Assembly: GCF_000150275.1 (NCBI RefSeq)
Contig: NW_002060946.1
Location: 6,094,667 to 6,158,666 of the forward strand
Direction of reading: 5' to 3'
Source: Trichoplax adhaerens
Lineage: Eukaryota > Placozoa > Uniplacotomia > Trichoplacea > Trichoplacidae
DNA: 64,000 bases
Shown here: positions 47,016 through 62,284 of the stretch, piece by piece
How positions within the stretch are numbered: position 1 is the first letter of the stretch
Layout of the letters: every line of letters starts with the position of its first letter
Position numbers and translations under genes: made by a program
Notes under the pieces: generated by a model
Told to the model about the DNA's origin: nothing
The model's database searches: none
The model's input: the letters and a program-made list of their open reading frames with translations, nothing else

Positions 47016-50000
47016 AAAAACAAGATATAAGCTAATTTGCTGAACTTTGAATATAAGCGTATGCAGTGACTTTGTTCTAATATTTAGCACGTAATGACAT
47101 TTATAGTCAATTATAATAACAGAAAATACATCAAATTTGGATGTTTAGATCAAGACAGTTATGTATGGTTATTTCATTAATATAATAGCGTATAGGACTG
47201 TATGTCCACGCCTTTTCTTCCATTCTTTGGATTAAAGTAAGTCATCATAATTCCTAAATCCATTTGATATAAAAGAATAAGACACTCAGCCTTATAGTTT
47301 CTAATTTTAACATACATAAGCAAATGATCAACAACTTTCGTCATTTTATATCGACTTTCTACTGCTTCTGAGTTGTTTGTTAAAATAAAACCGATTTAAT
47401 GTAATTATAAATTCCGATAACTATGAAAATTTTCTATTTACTCCAAAAGTTAAAATAGTTTATTTGCCATTTTTGAGAATGGATAAGTCTTTTTATTATA
47501 TAATTAGTTTTCCTCATGCTATCAATATTCTCTAAAATTTCAAGCTATACTTATTAAATTACCTAAGGAAATACCTGTAAATTTTGCTTACACTTTGTCT
47601 AAATGCAACGTTTTAATTTAATTTAGGGTGAGGTAGGATAAAATAGTTGTGAACTAATTTCATCGAATTGTATTCATCATTTAAGTATTAAGAACGAGGC
47701 GATATGTAGAGCTAAATTAATTTTAAGCTTCCAAAACCTATTTAAACCATGCTCTTTTAGTCGATAAAGATTATGATTTTTTTAGTGAGAATGAAACTCT
47801 TACAGTACTTTGCTTTAATTAATGCAGTCTAATATTGGAATACTAACGGATTGGTATTCTAGTGCTTCGGTGTCGTTGGCTAAAGAAAATTCACTCCTAA
47901 TCTTAGCTGCAATTTAATTTTACCTTTGGCTCGTAATAGACAGTAATTGAAGCTTGATCAAAATTTTAAGCCTTAAAAACCTTATATATACATCATTAAA
48001 AATATATTATGACTAAATCTGCAAGATTACAATTTATAAATTTGCAATAGAGTTCCATCTTGTATCTGGTACTATCGCATATACTGACGATGAACTCAAG
48101 TAATATGTTCTTCTTGTGATATGGCTTAAAAATGCATATTTTATCATTCACCTCTAAATTTATCGGTAATACTATTTGCTTAAATCAAAATAAAATAGGA
48201 AAAGTGTCTTAATAAATTAGCGATATACTTGACGCAGTTTTATGAAATCATCACCCGATAATACAGTACTGTCGCTTCAGTCCTTCTTTCGAAAAAATAT
48301 GGCAAATTACAGCTACTAGGTATCCTTCACAATTTCATTATTTAACCTATGTTATATATAAGCTGTACTATTTGTAACTTTAATTGGTAATCATAGCAAA
48401 TTTTCGAACTGTAAGTATTTTGGCCAAAATGACTTCAATTACTACTCAATCTTCCCATAATAATTGACAAATATGATGTAATCTGTGCAAAAACAAATAG
48501 CATGGTAAATATTTCCATGTTCGATATAAGTTAGCTCCTCATTCTGTAATGACGGCTACGAAAGCAAAAGTATTAACCATTTATGGAATACTTCCACTAA
48601 AATTCCATACCAAACAGTCTTGGATATTTTAGCACGAGTCATCTAGGTTACATGACAATTTCTGATTTATTCGCCTAGATTACTTTTCAAATCGAATTGG
48701 CCCGACTAGTTTATCGCGTGGATAGTAAATTAGTAGCAGTAAAACTGAATCTAATGTAAAATTTATGCACGCTAAGTTATACGAATAATCCAGCTCCATA
48801 CAGACGTAATAGACTTTAGCTAGAACTGTAGAATAGAAATCCTACAGCAAAAATTTCAGTTAACATACTAGCATATCTGCACAAATGATCGTTATTGTCA
48901 ATTATACGCCTAGCTGATCACTCATTTAGGCATAAAAAACCTGTCAAGGTAACTTTCAAGTAGTAAATGTGGTTTTTAGATTACATTTATAAAAAAAATT
49001 GTATATACGCTTACAGGATTAGGATAATTTCTTGATAGATAGAGTTCGTGGTAGCCTTTTCTTATAGTTTTCTTTCACAAAATATCTTGCCTAAATGATA
49101 CAGATATTCATTTCCTTGTTGCTAGAGAAAGAAATTATTTAATATTAATACGTTCTCGTGATAAAATTTAGGATACAAATGAGAGTAAAATTTTCTATGA
49201 ATGTCTAAGAATGCTTAAACTTAGTTATGAATCTTTCATTACTTGTATGCTGACACCTTTAAATTCAAATAGTGTTATGATTCCTAAGACAGGCATTTCA
49301 TAATGAGGTACAGTTGCAAGGGATAACGAAAGTTTATCAAGTTAAAATGGTAAAGTGATAGCAATTTTCCCCTTAGCGTTGTGCGAATTAAAGTAATATC
49401 CTGCGGCATAATCATATATTTTATCTTGCTCTCGGCAATTTGATATGATAAGGACTAAATTCATACATTATAATTACCGGTATCTAAGTTTACAAGTAAC
49501 ATCGGTTATCTATACAAACTTGTTTTGCAGGATAGGCTAAATTCTACGTAGGTACCTCAATGTACATCGCCTAGCGTATTTTATGTCTATGCGCTACTAG
49601 CTGTACTTTATCCGATGGAAATAATTGTCTTAGATTCGCTTGATTTCATAATTGAAGCCGAAGAATAAAGATGATAAAAATTTAATAACAAATCAAAGAT
49701 CACGCCCGCAATATCATAATAAAATTCAAAAGTCACGACGCTTAGTTCTCTAGTAAACTCTATAGCTACTTGTTTTTACAACATAATGTGATATTTAGTG
49801 TTAAATTAATAATAGTAAATGTGTTGTTGTAGTGAGTCGGGCATAATATTATTATCAAGCTATTAATAGCGGCTAGAGGAATATTTTCTGCTCAAAAAAT
49901 AGATTTCATCGATTGTAAATATTTTTATTAATGACTTTAATTCCTTTGAGCAAATTTGAGAACAACTATTTTATCAGAGGAGGTAAGATTTAATGAGTAA

Positions 50001-52586
50001 TACAATATACGATCGTGTCAACAGCTCCATGATCAGATAAATTAGAAAGGAAAGCATTCAATTTCCGTTATTAACCGAGAATTGACACTGCATATAAAAG
50101 TCATACATAAAATTGCAGATATTAGTATATTAAGAGATAAAAATACTGTATATGTACATCCATCAAATTTATTCTTAATGTCATAATTTAATTAATGAGT
50201 TAGGATAGTACTTTATAGAATTGCAGTCCTGTTTCAATTCCTTAGAATAAACGAAATTCGCACAGTAGGTAAAATATAAATAGATTTTAGTCCCTAGGGC
50301 ATCACGTCAGTAACAGTTAGAGATTTTGAAACGTGTTTTGATCTTTAGCTCTTATTATTGGTAAGTATTAAATATTGATTAAGCTATTCTATTTTTGATT
50401 TAAATTTAGTTATACTAAATTGTTTTGATAGAAATGATTATATATACCTATTTTGTAATTATCGGATATGTTCTTATGAATAGAAAATTAGGATAATTAG
50501 ATTCATAAAACTGAATTTAACTGTTATTTAATAAAAATAATAATATCAATAAAATACTAGTACTTTATGATTATTAAAGTATACTTTATAGTCCGATCGA
50601 TGATTATCAAATCGATGACGAAATTTGAACAAATTCCATGATGACCCTCCCATACGCTTTTGTGATAATGTAACGGAAGTAGTGTATATTTCGGCTATGC
50701 AAAAATTTTAACTGTAGGCCTTCGACTGAATTTTATTCATTTTATCCATTTGAGAATCAATTAATGTTGCAATGTAGTCATCTTCAACTGCATTAGCATA
50801 ATATCTTCAAACTGATAATACACCGTAATAAACAAGCTTTATTCATCTCTTACAGCCATAATCGCCCCAAGTATGAAGGCTATTTTCTTCAGTTTCTACT
50901 ATGCCAATTAATTTTCAAGATTTAAAAGCGACACGGATAAATTTCTTTATAATGCATTCAACAAACAAACGACATAGCGTTCCAATGCTCGATTATTTTA
51001 ACGCCATAAACTCTTAAAAACGAATAGATACTACTAGTTAAATCTAAAGTTTATAAAAGTAACTCTTCTATCTTCATAAAAGATTATCCAATAAAGTAAT
51101 ACAACTATAATCTGTCATACATTCGCCACTAGAACGACAGAGCAAATGCAATTCCAATTAGTTTATTTAGAGTAATATTAAAAATGAACAATAGGCATAC
51201 AAATAACAGTAAGTTTGCGTTCCTTCCCGCTAGTGATCGCTAGCAGAATCTAAATTCATTCTATACGAAGTAAATCACTGTTATAAGATTTTCTAAATTT
51301 TATTGACGGTCAAAATTTTTAAAAATATCGAATTTTATCAAATGTAATAATTTACTTGTGAATCTTTATTTCTAAGTATGTAATTACATTGCAAGTACGC
51401 TGCACCTACATTAATCTTTATTAACTATAAATACTTAGATCGTGATTAATATTGTATCATGATGTTGTGATAATGTAATTAGGTATTAAACCTTGAAGAA
51501 AAAATGAGATAGGCAACTTCACGTTGAATAAAACAGCTGACAGTGAAAATATTTTAATGTATCAGACAATACTATGTCCGTTTCAAATATCAACAGTCAA
51601 AACAACAATTCTTTGAACCAGTTCATGCTTCGTCGCAAATCATGCAACAATGAAATTAATTTTTGTTTACAACTCGTATTGATATGCATAAGTTATGTGT
51701 GTATATATACGTACTTACTATTAGTTTCATTTTAAGCTATCTGATGGGCAGTAATTACGTATGGGTCTTGTTCCATGTTAACTGTAAAATTTTGTATGCA
51801 ATTTCTAAAGACCATTTCAGTGCTTTTAAATCGCATGAAGATTGAATTGTCAAGGGTACAAATATGGATGCGTTGGCAATTCTAGTGCTCTCACAATTTT
51901 GCGTGACATATTTTTGACACAGGGATTTGAGATAATCAAGTGAAATTCAGTACATATGCTAATATGAATGTGAATTCTTTTTGTTGCTACGTATGTCTTA
52001 ACTTATACAATATATGGCAATAGCACATCCGTGATAAGAAAAATAATCGAAGTGATCATCATTAATGTTCCTCATTTCGGCTAAAGCCTCACTGTTTTAA
52101 TTTCTTTAGAATTAATAATTATCAGAATATGTCCGTCGTTACTAGATATGAATACTTCGTAATTTGGTTGACATATTTCCATAAGTACTATTACTTTATT
52201 TTCTCATATTAGTCTACACGGTTAGAAATTATTTTCTGCCTTTACACCGTCTCATATAATAGAAATTTATTAAGCCTTCGCAAAAGCGATGTAATTCTCT
52301 ACAAACGTGGATTCTTCTATAAAGAGTAAGTGACATACACCTAAATTAAGGCGTAAAGATTATAAATGTAAAAGAATTTTTCGACAATATCACAGCTATA
52401 GGTACTGTATTATAGATCGAAATCTAGCTAGAACTTCTAAAATTTACAAGGCGTATTATCTATTATATAATAACTGGCATGATTACCTGTGCTCTATAGA
52501 ATATCGAATCGACTAGACTCTTTATCGTTCCCATTGCTTGTAGTTAAAAAATTTCTCTAGCATAAGTATTCGGCATAGAAACAAAA

Positions 52587-52836
52587 ATGCGAGAGAGATT
52601 ACCCGTATTGAATGTCTACAGATTTTGCTTTAGGGCTATCGCTTCCTTGGATTTTAAGAACTATGGTACTGGCGGAAGTGGAGCCATTCAAGACTGCTAA
52701 GTTTTTACTGACGATCTTTAAGCATCCGGTAAAGTATCTACGATTGCTTACTAGCTCAAACTCTGTTGAATAGATATCAGTAATGATAATGGTCTCTAAG
52801 AGGACGATAGCTTTAGCAACGGTCGGAGAAAATAAA
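52587..52836 (+). other. Small GC-richer ORF island with AATAAA
   Basis: Two overlapping open frames occur. One runs from ATG at 52587 (preceded by AAACAAAA) to TAA at 52698-52700, 37 residues, containing LPVLNVYRFCFRAIASLDF and GTGGSGAIQDC. The other runs from ATG at 52612 to TAG at 52771-52773, 53 residues, containing LGLSLPWILRTMVLAEVEP and FKHPVKYLRLL. AATAAA follows at 52831-52836. A one- or two-base shift near 52690 would join the first frame to the end of the second. It could be a very small gene, a terminal exon or a broken coding relic. I do not recognise the family. Confidence 0.25.
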
Positions 52837-55800
52837 TTTTAATAATCATTTATTTAATCAAATTTTGTAATTTATTCTTAATGTTTGATCAGTTGCAATT
52901 TTTGCAAAGGCTTTAAATGAGCTTATTATTAGTAAACGAAATATATTGACATTCTGAGTAACAACACAGTTGGAAAAAAATTTTATCAATTCAATCCAAT
53001 GCAGTTTGAACTCAGTACCCAAACAAGTACAATAAGAAGTAAAGATCAATGCTTTAAACATACCCATAATGTTATTATAAAACATACCGTTTCATAATGT
53101 GATCAAATTACGGTATGACTTCCCACTAAATTAGCAAAGTAATCTTTCCTAAAATTGCGGTGTCGACTTGTTCGAATTATTTCTACTTAATGTTTTTGCG
53201 GTAATGTTAATGTTGTAGCAGTAGAATTAAATGTTGATTTAAAATTTAATTTATGTAAGAGAAGCTGCCAATTTCATGATACTAATATAATCTATCAAAC
53301 TTGCTATTATGACACTTTTGCATATAAAATATTGAGTACCGAACATTCACTCTTTATTGAACACTCTGAATGCTTCAAATTTATACCTATTACTGCTTTA
53401 TCTTTCGCTACGCTACTTACATATTCTATGGTTCTATTGCAATGCTGGCGGTATTTAGTGATCGTTAGTTTATATAATCAGTTCAGAATCAATGTAAAAC
53501 TAATATGATTACCCTTATTTGATTTGTTTTGTTCTCATTTTTTAGATAAGGTAGTGGGACGTCTACTATGGCATAAGCAACTCGCAAAGTGCCTTGAATA
53601 AAATTTTGTATCTGATATATAAATGGGTAATTTACCGAAACAAGCATATCCGGCATTTCAATATTCCTAGCTTAAAGCAATGTATGGAGTGCTACAAATA
53701 ACAATATACCCTAACGGTATTATTATGCTGAGTTATTACGGTAACCAAATAGGCATACATGAAGAATAAGCTAATATAGCTAATATACTGTAGCGAGAAC
53801 GGCACTGTAATGATTTGCGTAGTTTATGAGAGATAAATGTAGAAATCTGACGTAGTATGCTCAGCTGTTTATACACAGATAGTAACTGTGATCTAATAAT
53901 TGTGATTTAATACAATGATTTCTATTGAAAGCTGCAGTCAAGTAATAAGATCTGGTTATAGCTTAGTTAATCTTGCGTTAGCTTAATCCTCAAATAGGCT
54001 GTATGAATCGACATATCAGTACAATAATTCATTAGTTCACATTCTGACTCACCAATAGCACACTTTAATTCCTACCAACCAGCATAAATGCTAATCTTAG
54101 CCCTTCTAGCCAAAATTCTACTGCCTCGCTGACGTAAATTAGCTAATCGGATAGGCGATAGAGCTTGAGTTTAACGACAGTAGCACCTTTGAGATAAAAA
54201 TGAGATAATATTTCACTGTAAGACATCATTTAATGGCCCTTGACATTAATATTCCATCGATGTGTAAAATAGCCTGTGGCTAGTTTGCCTTGGTAAAAGT
54301 AATTGCTGATTGATCTATGTACATTATTTCAGATCATCATTTCTATATCTATAAATCTAGAGTTATATTAGTTTCGTATATTGTACAAGCTTAGACCCCC
54401 CTCTAAAATGAAATGGTCAGTGCAGAGATGTATGCAATAATGAAATAATGATAATCTGTAATGATTATGATCAAAATGCAGCATATATTCTGATGTATCA
54501 AGAAAGTATTCTAGGAGCCCGTGCTCCTAATTACAAGGGCTACTACTTCCTTTAAAAAACTAATTTACCGTGATTATAAGTCCTCTTGTCGAACCCAAAA
54601 TTATTTAAAATTACTGTATTTTAGCCGATAGGACATAAATTATTTTGGTGCGATGTAGAAGTATAACAAGAGTAAATTTAATACAAATAGTCGACATAAA
54701 TCTTTGCTACAATTGAGGATGTTCAATATTTCGCATGCTCATATCTTTCTTACAAAATTGACATTTGATAGCAATGGTTAATTCAATACATTTTGAGCAA
54801 TTAAAACTCATAAGTCACGAATGATGGAAAAAGTCATATTGAAAAGAATTTTCTGTTGCGAGTTGAATTGATACGAATGTCAGACGTTGGAAACTATCGG
54901 TAATCCGACTATTCTCGCTAGCTCACGCACATAAATGCCATATGTGTTGTAACATATAACTACTGTAATTAGCTGAAATCAATACTTTTGCATAGTGATT
55001 TCCTTGCACTATACATCAGATCGTAACATGACTTTGTTTTTAGGGGCTACTGCGAAGGTTATTCCTTTTTATATTATATCTTATTAAAACTAGACACTCA
55101 GATTTACGCAACTTACTTACTTTTGAATAAATGATGATGGTAACCAGATTTTCAAAATATGCCATCATTTCAGGATACTACTGGCATCGCTCTGAAATAC
55201 CCTACTATACTGCAATCTGTATTTAGCAATTTATTAAGCAAGTCTAAAATAAACTAAATTAAGCTAGTGTTATTGATAGCACGTGATCGTATGACTACTC
55301 GGCCACGTTATAAACTTATCGAGAACAATCTTACTTTAACAATTTAATTTCGAAAACTGTTGCAAAAATGAATTCGCAATGAACATTGACTTCAAATATT
55401 TAATTACATCAGCCAAGCAAAATTTTGTAATCTTGAACATATGCAGCTAGAGTAATTTAAGACTATTCTTATCCCGGTAGCAATGTAAATAATCTGGCTA
55501 TAGCCGATTCTCTTTAATCCGGCAGTATTTATGATTACTGCCGATAAATTTCGTCAAGGCAATTATTTGTACTTTATATAGTATTTATTTATTTAATTAC
55601 AATTTATAAAAACCGAATAAATTAAGATTATGGCTAGTATGCGGCTATTTTTGTTGTTGTTCCTATTTTAATTTTACTGCATTATTATATATCTCTGTTA
55701 TAATTTCGTAATATTTGCTATATGCTAAAGCTGGTAACTTAGCGTATCGCTGAGATGGCAGTTGTTGCCGTTGCTGTAGTTAGAAGTTAATTACTTGATA

Positions 55801-58800
55801 TGATGTTATGGGTCATATGTCAGTTTATTATTCAGGATCACTGTGTGACAGCGTAGGATATCTCTGCCGGAAGTTACCTAAAAATAGTAATAATTAAAGA
55901 ACTTAGTCGTGAATGCATCATTACAACTTTAATCGGAGCACCTTGATTTTCTAGCTTATACTGTAACTAGATCAGCAAACCTAGATTTTGCTGATCCATG
56001 CATGTAATTAGCAAGACCTGCAATAAGAGTGTATCAATCTCTATGTTCAATAGCAATTCTATCATATTATTCGAATAGAACAAAACTCAATATGCTGGCA
56101 ATAGTAAATATACATCTTAAGTTTTTTTATGAGAAATAGACTTTAATGTCAGTGTTTTATAATTTTATAAGCTTTTAATTGTCTGCTATGTGAATACATA
56201 AAACAATCTTTTTGCTGCTGATGGCTACTAAATATCATGTCGTAAGGTTCCGATATTGACTAATGACTTTGCTTCACCTTAACTTTAGCAAAATAAAAGA
56301 GAAGAAGTTATGTAATTGTATAGGAATTTATAGTAACATTTTTAGCGGTAAATATGTTCGGATTACTAATGCATAGCTATATCGAAGTTTAGCCATTCTG
56401 CAATGAATTAGAGGATATTAATACTGCGATGTCTGCAGATAGTGTCAGACATAGTAAAGAACTATTCGACCTAGAGTTAATTTTAAGATTTATCATGGAA
56501 TGGGGGATATCTCAAAAGTTCTACGAGGATTATTGCAAGTAAAACCATCTACCTAATAGTATACTAGCAGTCTAGTAATTTCTTGGACCATCAACGAAGT
56601 GATAATATAGGAAAGATATACGTACTAAATCACAATTGTTACTTTATTAAATAAAGTTCCATACTAATAATTTTTACTAGAATTAGCCACAAAGGCTAGT
56701 CTATAGTATTAAGCAATGATAATTTCCCCTAAATTTTATTAAAATAAAGGCAATAGATTATCATAACACATGGTTGACGACGGAAGAGGAAATAATAGTA
56801 TTAACGAAAAGGGTAATAACAGGTGCATATTGCATACATTGCACCTTAACGTACATAAACTACGCTTAAATGAATCACTTTGTCTAAATTTTATTCGATT
56901 AATCCATTAATATAATAAGAATTATTTTTAATTTCTCGTAACATCTATTAAATTAGCTATCTTGTCTTGGTTCTACGCCAAAATATGGCAAAAAGGATTG
57001 TTGATCTAAGCAAGAAATGGAACACTTCTTTGTTACAATTTACACTAGAAAAATTGAGTCAAATTTAATGCTGTAAAGTGAATAATAATAACGAATTTGA
57101 GGTTGGATCGTTTATATACATTCGTATTGCATGATCATTGTGCGCCTTTAGTTGAATGTTTAAGTAAGGTCAAATTTGGTGAGATCTCCCTAGATCTTAC
57201 ACCTAGCTTGGTGTGCAGTTTCCACTAATGTATAAATAAATTATTTATATTGCAGTTCTAAGTCAATTAAAAATTTTTATTACAAAAAACAGAAGTTTCA
57301 GCACTCCTACGTAGCTTTTATTTTATAATTTTAACATTGAAATCTCAATGTTATTTCGATTTTGTTGTAATGATTTCATCTAATTATAGTAGGCATATGT
57401 TAGGGAATACAGTGAAAGTACGTAGTGAAGATCTTTAATTCAGTAACTGTATATAAGGCCGTGGCTAGTAGCAATATTAAAGTACTGTCATTAAGTTATA
57501 AACTAATGTGATTGATGACTCCTATGTAGAGCGGTATTTGATTGTTTTTTGTATAAGTTGTATAAAATTGTCGCTGTGTCGACTAGTAAGTCGATAATCA
57601 TTCGGTTTTTTTACCCACTTTCAACTGTCCTTATGAGGGGAAGAAATTAGATTTTTTTCCGACAGACAGAAGCAATAAGCGTTAGTTTGAAAGTCAAGAA
57701 TACGGCCTTGAGTACTTATGACATATTGGAGATTTGCTCTATTTTAAAAACTCAGAATTTTGAGTCATCAAATTGCGAATCTAAGCTTAAAAATCGATAT
57801 ACTACAGTTATATAATTTCTAATTTTACTAAGAATAATGTCTTGCTTATGATGAATTAACGCTTTGCACTTTCATGATACAATTATAACTATTTATTTTA
57901 TTTCTTTTTATACTATTGGGGTGTAAAGACTCGGGACAATTACCTTATTATATAGGTTACAGTATTAAATTAAACATTTAATAGTCAGCTGTATTCAGTT
58001 TTGCATTATTTAATCGGATTTTGTAATTTTATCAATATCATTTCAATTAAAACATACCAATCTATTGCATGAATTGGTACATATACAGAATCACTCAGTT
58101 TTAATAGTACAGGGAAATTTAAAACCTGTTATACTATTCTTACTAGGACATCAACTGTCTAATTCCTTACTAGTCTTCTAGCGTTGATAATCGTTACGGT
58201 ATCCTCCTCTAATTGGTGAACATATAAGAAAGTTGTGATCTATCCGTGCTATTGTGGAAAATGAGATAGTACTAGGTTAATGATTTAAATTTTAACTACT
58301 AAAGCGGGATTAAATTTATTGCTAATTATAATCGATGCCACTAAACATTGGCTTGTACTATGACATTTTAACATCATATTCAAAAATTGTTAAAATAGAA
58401 ATTATCTATTTTTTACAGCATTTAGTAGGAAATAAGGTACAGTTATATGAAATTGCTGATATATCTATTTCCGCAAGCTAAGTTTTATAAGATTGACTGT
58501 CACATTTATCCGTCTTATGAGCATAGTTCCATTGTCTTGTTATATTAAAACTTTATAGCCTGCGGCAATATCTATACATAAATCAACATCTATAGTATCG
58601 ATCCGCACATCTGCAGTTCTGATTATACGGTTTATTGGTGAGTTAGCTGTATAGAATCACAATGCTAGGCACCCGTAAATCTAATCATTTTTACTCAGTT
58701 AATGCGGTAATGGTTATATATTTAAGTTCCATCCCGTCAAACATGAGTTTAGTCAAGTTTAACGAATCCACGCTTGATGTATTTCGTAACCATAACTTTT

Positions 58801-61251
58801 ATTACTACAAGTACAACGAATTAGAACCTTTACTTTAATATAGGCGTTATAAGTACTACGTCTATTATTGTTTGATTTGGCTTCAATTATGAAATCTATG
58901 AGATTACAATAGTTTTAATCGAAAATATTGTTTACGATGCATTTATAATAGATTTATTGATACAAAAGTTATTAGAAAGCCATACATATGCTTAATAAAC
59001 TGATTTACGTGTGATTGAAATCTTGGAAATGAATAAAGCCGATATATTGTGAATAATCACAGGTGTTGTCCAACTGTTGTTAAATTCCTATAACTGCGAT
59101 CCCTATTTTATTTTCGTGAATCAAGCGTAGTAAATGGCATATATTTAGATTAAATGACAGTTGGAACTAAATGCATGTGCAATGACTTAAAATTTTCTTA
59201 AACATATCTTAATTAAAGGATCAGATTTCTAAAGAAGTAATTTTATTAAATTCTACGTATGTCATATTACGCGCACATCTTAAACGATGCAAAATTTTAG
59301 AAAAGGAATTCTCAGCTTTCCATATAAGCTTGAGTGTGAGAAATTTAGCCTTTGCAGTATTGTACTGTCACGGAGTACTTTCTGGCAAGTTTACTAGTCT
59401 AACGTAAAGCACTTACTTTGAATTGCTTCTACAAATTACTACCCTAATAAGCTGCCGAAAGATCTAGTAAGAATATAGCACTGCAACTATAACGTCAAAG
59501 AACCACCCTTCTAAAAGGCTCATAACCAGTAGACACTATAATGCTGAAATGCTGTCAGCAACAATACTTTCTTAAACTCTATAATTTAGGCAAGTTAATT
59601 CCGTAACATGTACTTTTGGGGATACTATAGCTAGGAATTCTCTATTTTTTAACAACTCATACTTAAATATTCAATTTATGAGAACTGATAGGATTACACA
59701 AGTACTTATCAATTTATCAAGATTGCTCGAATTGCTCTTATTTCGCTGGTGGGATTCCTCTTAACGGATCTCGTAAAAAATTCATTTATTATAGTATTTC
59801 ATAAGTATTTTATCAATATGTAATGCAAGGACAAGAAATTTTTGGTTTCTATTTTAACAATTCTATCTATCTGCCGATATAGTTATCTCCATTACTCATA
59901 AAATTAATATACGTGTATTTCAGTCATTTAAAGATAACTGCTAGCAAATCATAATTTACTGTTATAGCCTTTTTTACTCCGAAATACTTGAAGCAATCAA
60001 CTCATCCATGGAGTGAGGTATTTTAAAGTACTATATTACTTTGCTTCACCTAAATTAGAAATATCTTTCAGTAATTGTCATTGGCTTATATCTATAATTC
60101 TGATAATCAACCAAATAATTTTTTGTTTGAATTATTATGCAACTGCTTAACTATAAGAGTTTCTAATAAATTTTAATTGCTATTTAGAACTATAAAATAT
60201 TAAAGTAGTCTCACAGTAAGAAAATAATACAGATTTGTAATGTTTTCAGCTAATTCTATTAGTACAGTAAGTGGCTAATAGTAATAGCAGGAGACCATTA
60301 CTTGGCCATTACAAGATCATTATTAATGAGATTCTGATAGCAAGATAAATGCATTAATATTAAATTTTAATTTAGCTTGCATCGTAATACCATTACCGCA
60401 GTAAGGCGAATTTTATAATTTAAAAGTAATTCAATGAAGTAATTTCTCAAGTTAAAATAATCGAGTTAATGAGACTTAGCAAATGGAGACCTATTGCAGT
60501 AAGACTAGCGTAAGCATGAGGACTATAGTAACTGTAAGAGTACTTAATTTCATCTGTTGGCCGATTCTAATACCACAGCTTTTAAGAGGATATATGGATA
60601 AATTAAAAGAATGTTTCCGCCACCGGCTGTTATTTTGACTGAACATTTTATTTTGATGTTAACTGATACTATAGAGTAAAATTTTGCATTTACAAATTCC
60701 GTTGATGCTTAGACATAAAACAAGCTAGAGCATTATCAGCTTTAACCTGACGGAAAGACATCAATTCAATTTTGATATTACCGTCACGAGTTAAATTAAT
60801 GAACTCAAGACAATAGCAATAATGAATGTAATGACATAGATTGATCACAGAATTTCTATAATTCGTATACTATTGACCTCATGATTTAATTCTTGTGGCC
60901 TCATTAACATTTATATTCTAAAATTATAGGACAGATTATTTTGCCATCTAAGGCACTATATATTGAATTAAGCAGTTGATGATCACACAAAAGCAACTTT
61001 TGGTTGTCTTCGATATCATATATCAACAGATTTCGGCTGATATTCCGAGTTAATATGGGACTTAATAGCTAACATTGAATGAAGATATTGAGAACGTATG
61101 GTAGCAGTTTGTATTTTATAATGATTAACGATAGAAATGCGTTGATAAACGGCACGATTTAATCGCCAGGAACTTGAATAATATTTCTAAGCATGTTAAT
61201 ATCAGTTTAAAATGTTCTATTTTAGGCAGTTCGTAATTGCATATTATTACA

Positions 61252-61283
61252 GTATATGTATATATATATGTTATATATATATA
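61252..61283. repeat. TA dinucleotide microsatellite
   Basis: GTATATGTATATATATATGT followed by TATATATATATAG: a nearly uninterrupted TA run of about 30 bp. Confidence 0.85.
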
Positions 61284-62108
61284 GGGATAGATTTATATAC
61301 GCATAATTTTGACCACTTCTCGTAATACAGAATTATCATGTCGTAAGAAATACACAATTTTACTATATTTTAATATTAAGGATATTTTATCACAGCTAAA
61401 TATAGCCTTAGTAATTTAAATACGGAATTACTGTCATTTATGTATTTAAGTACTATGGTAACAGACACCAACTATTAATCAAAGCAGGAAAGCAACCTTT
61501 TTTAATGGGTCATACATTAGAAAATAACAAGGATAGCAATTTGGTAGAAGCAAGCATTTAATTACTGTATACAAGGAAACATATAATGAGTTGATATACA
61601 TTGGACTGAGAGAAAAATGGGTTTATGTTCCTTTGAATAGGTGTAAATTAAAAGAAAAAACCTTGAGTATTTTGTACTTTGGTATTGCACAATTTACCAG
61701 AAACATCTACAGCAATTAAGTTAGTATAATTGGCTGCAGCAGAAACACCGCTATTAAAGAAACGTTGATTATAGTCTATTTTCTAGCTATACAATTCAAT
61801 ATTATATCTGATGAGATAAAAGAATAATGCAACGTTGCTACAATCTACAATGCATGATAGATGTGTAGAAGGTATATACTAAGCAACAAATAAGTAATGA
61901 AAAATTTAAACACATTACAGCTATAAATATCCTGCAAAACAAGTTTTATCTTGTATATTCTATTTTACTACTGTTAATCTAATGCTAAATAAATGTTGAC
62001 CATAGCCGTCTCTACTGTAAAGATATATTATATACATCAGCTTGTAGCATAAACTTGACATATACAGCATACAAATTAGAATAGCAGATAACGGGTTGAT
62101 CGCGTTGC

Positions 62109-62114
62109 TTTATT
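62109..62114 (-). terminator. Possible poly(A) signal of receptor 5
   Basis: AATAAA on the minus strand lies 170 nt past the receptor 5 stop codon. Confidence 0.35.
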
Positions 62115-62284
62115 TCTTGTATTTTGCATATTGTAAATAACTGGCTATAAAGGCGTGATAAACCTGTTTTAACTTTAGTTCAATTTTCTTCTCGGTTTTA
62201 GATTGAATATCAAGTTACTATTATGGAATAAAACCAAATATGATTATTTTCGTTGCTTCTGTAGTTATCTGCTTAACTAATCGA

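Larger units (their letters stand above)
46476..62284. other. Longest gene-poor interval, receptors 4 to 5
   Basis: This 15.8 kb has no recognisable receptor copy or relic on reading for the conserved helix 3, 6 and 7 motifs. It contains a two-copy duplication immediately upstream of receptor 4, a GC-richer ORF island at 52.6 kb, and a TA run at 61.25 kb. From 53.1 kb to 61.2 kb I see only AT-rich sequence with short palindromes and small direct repeats. Confidence 0.55.
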
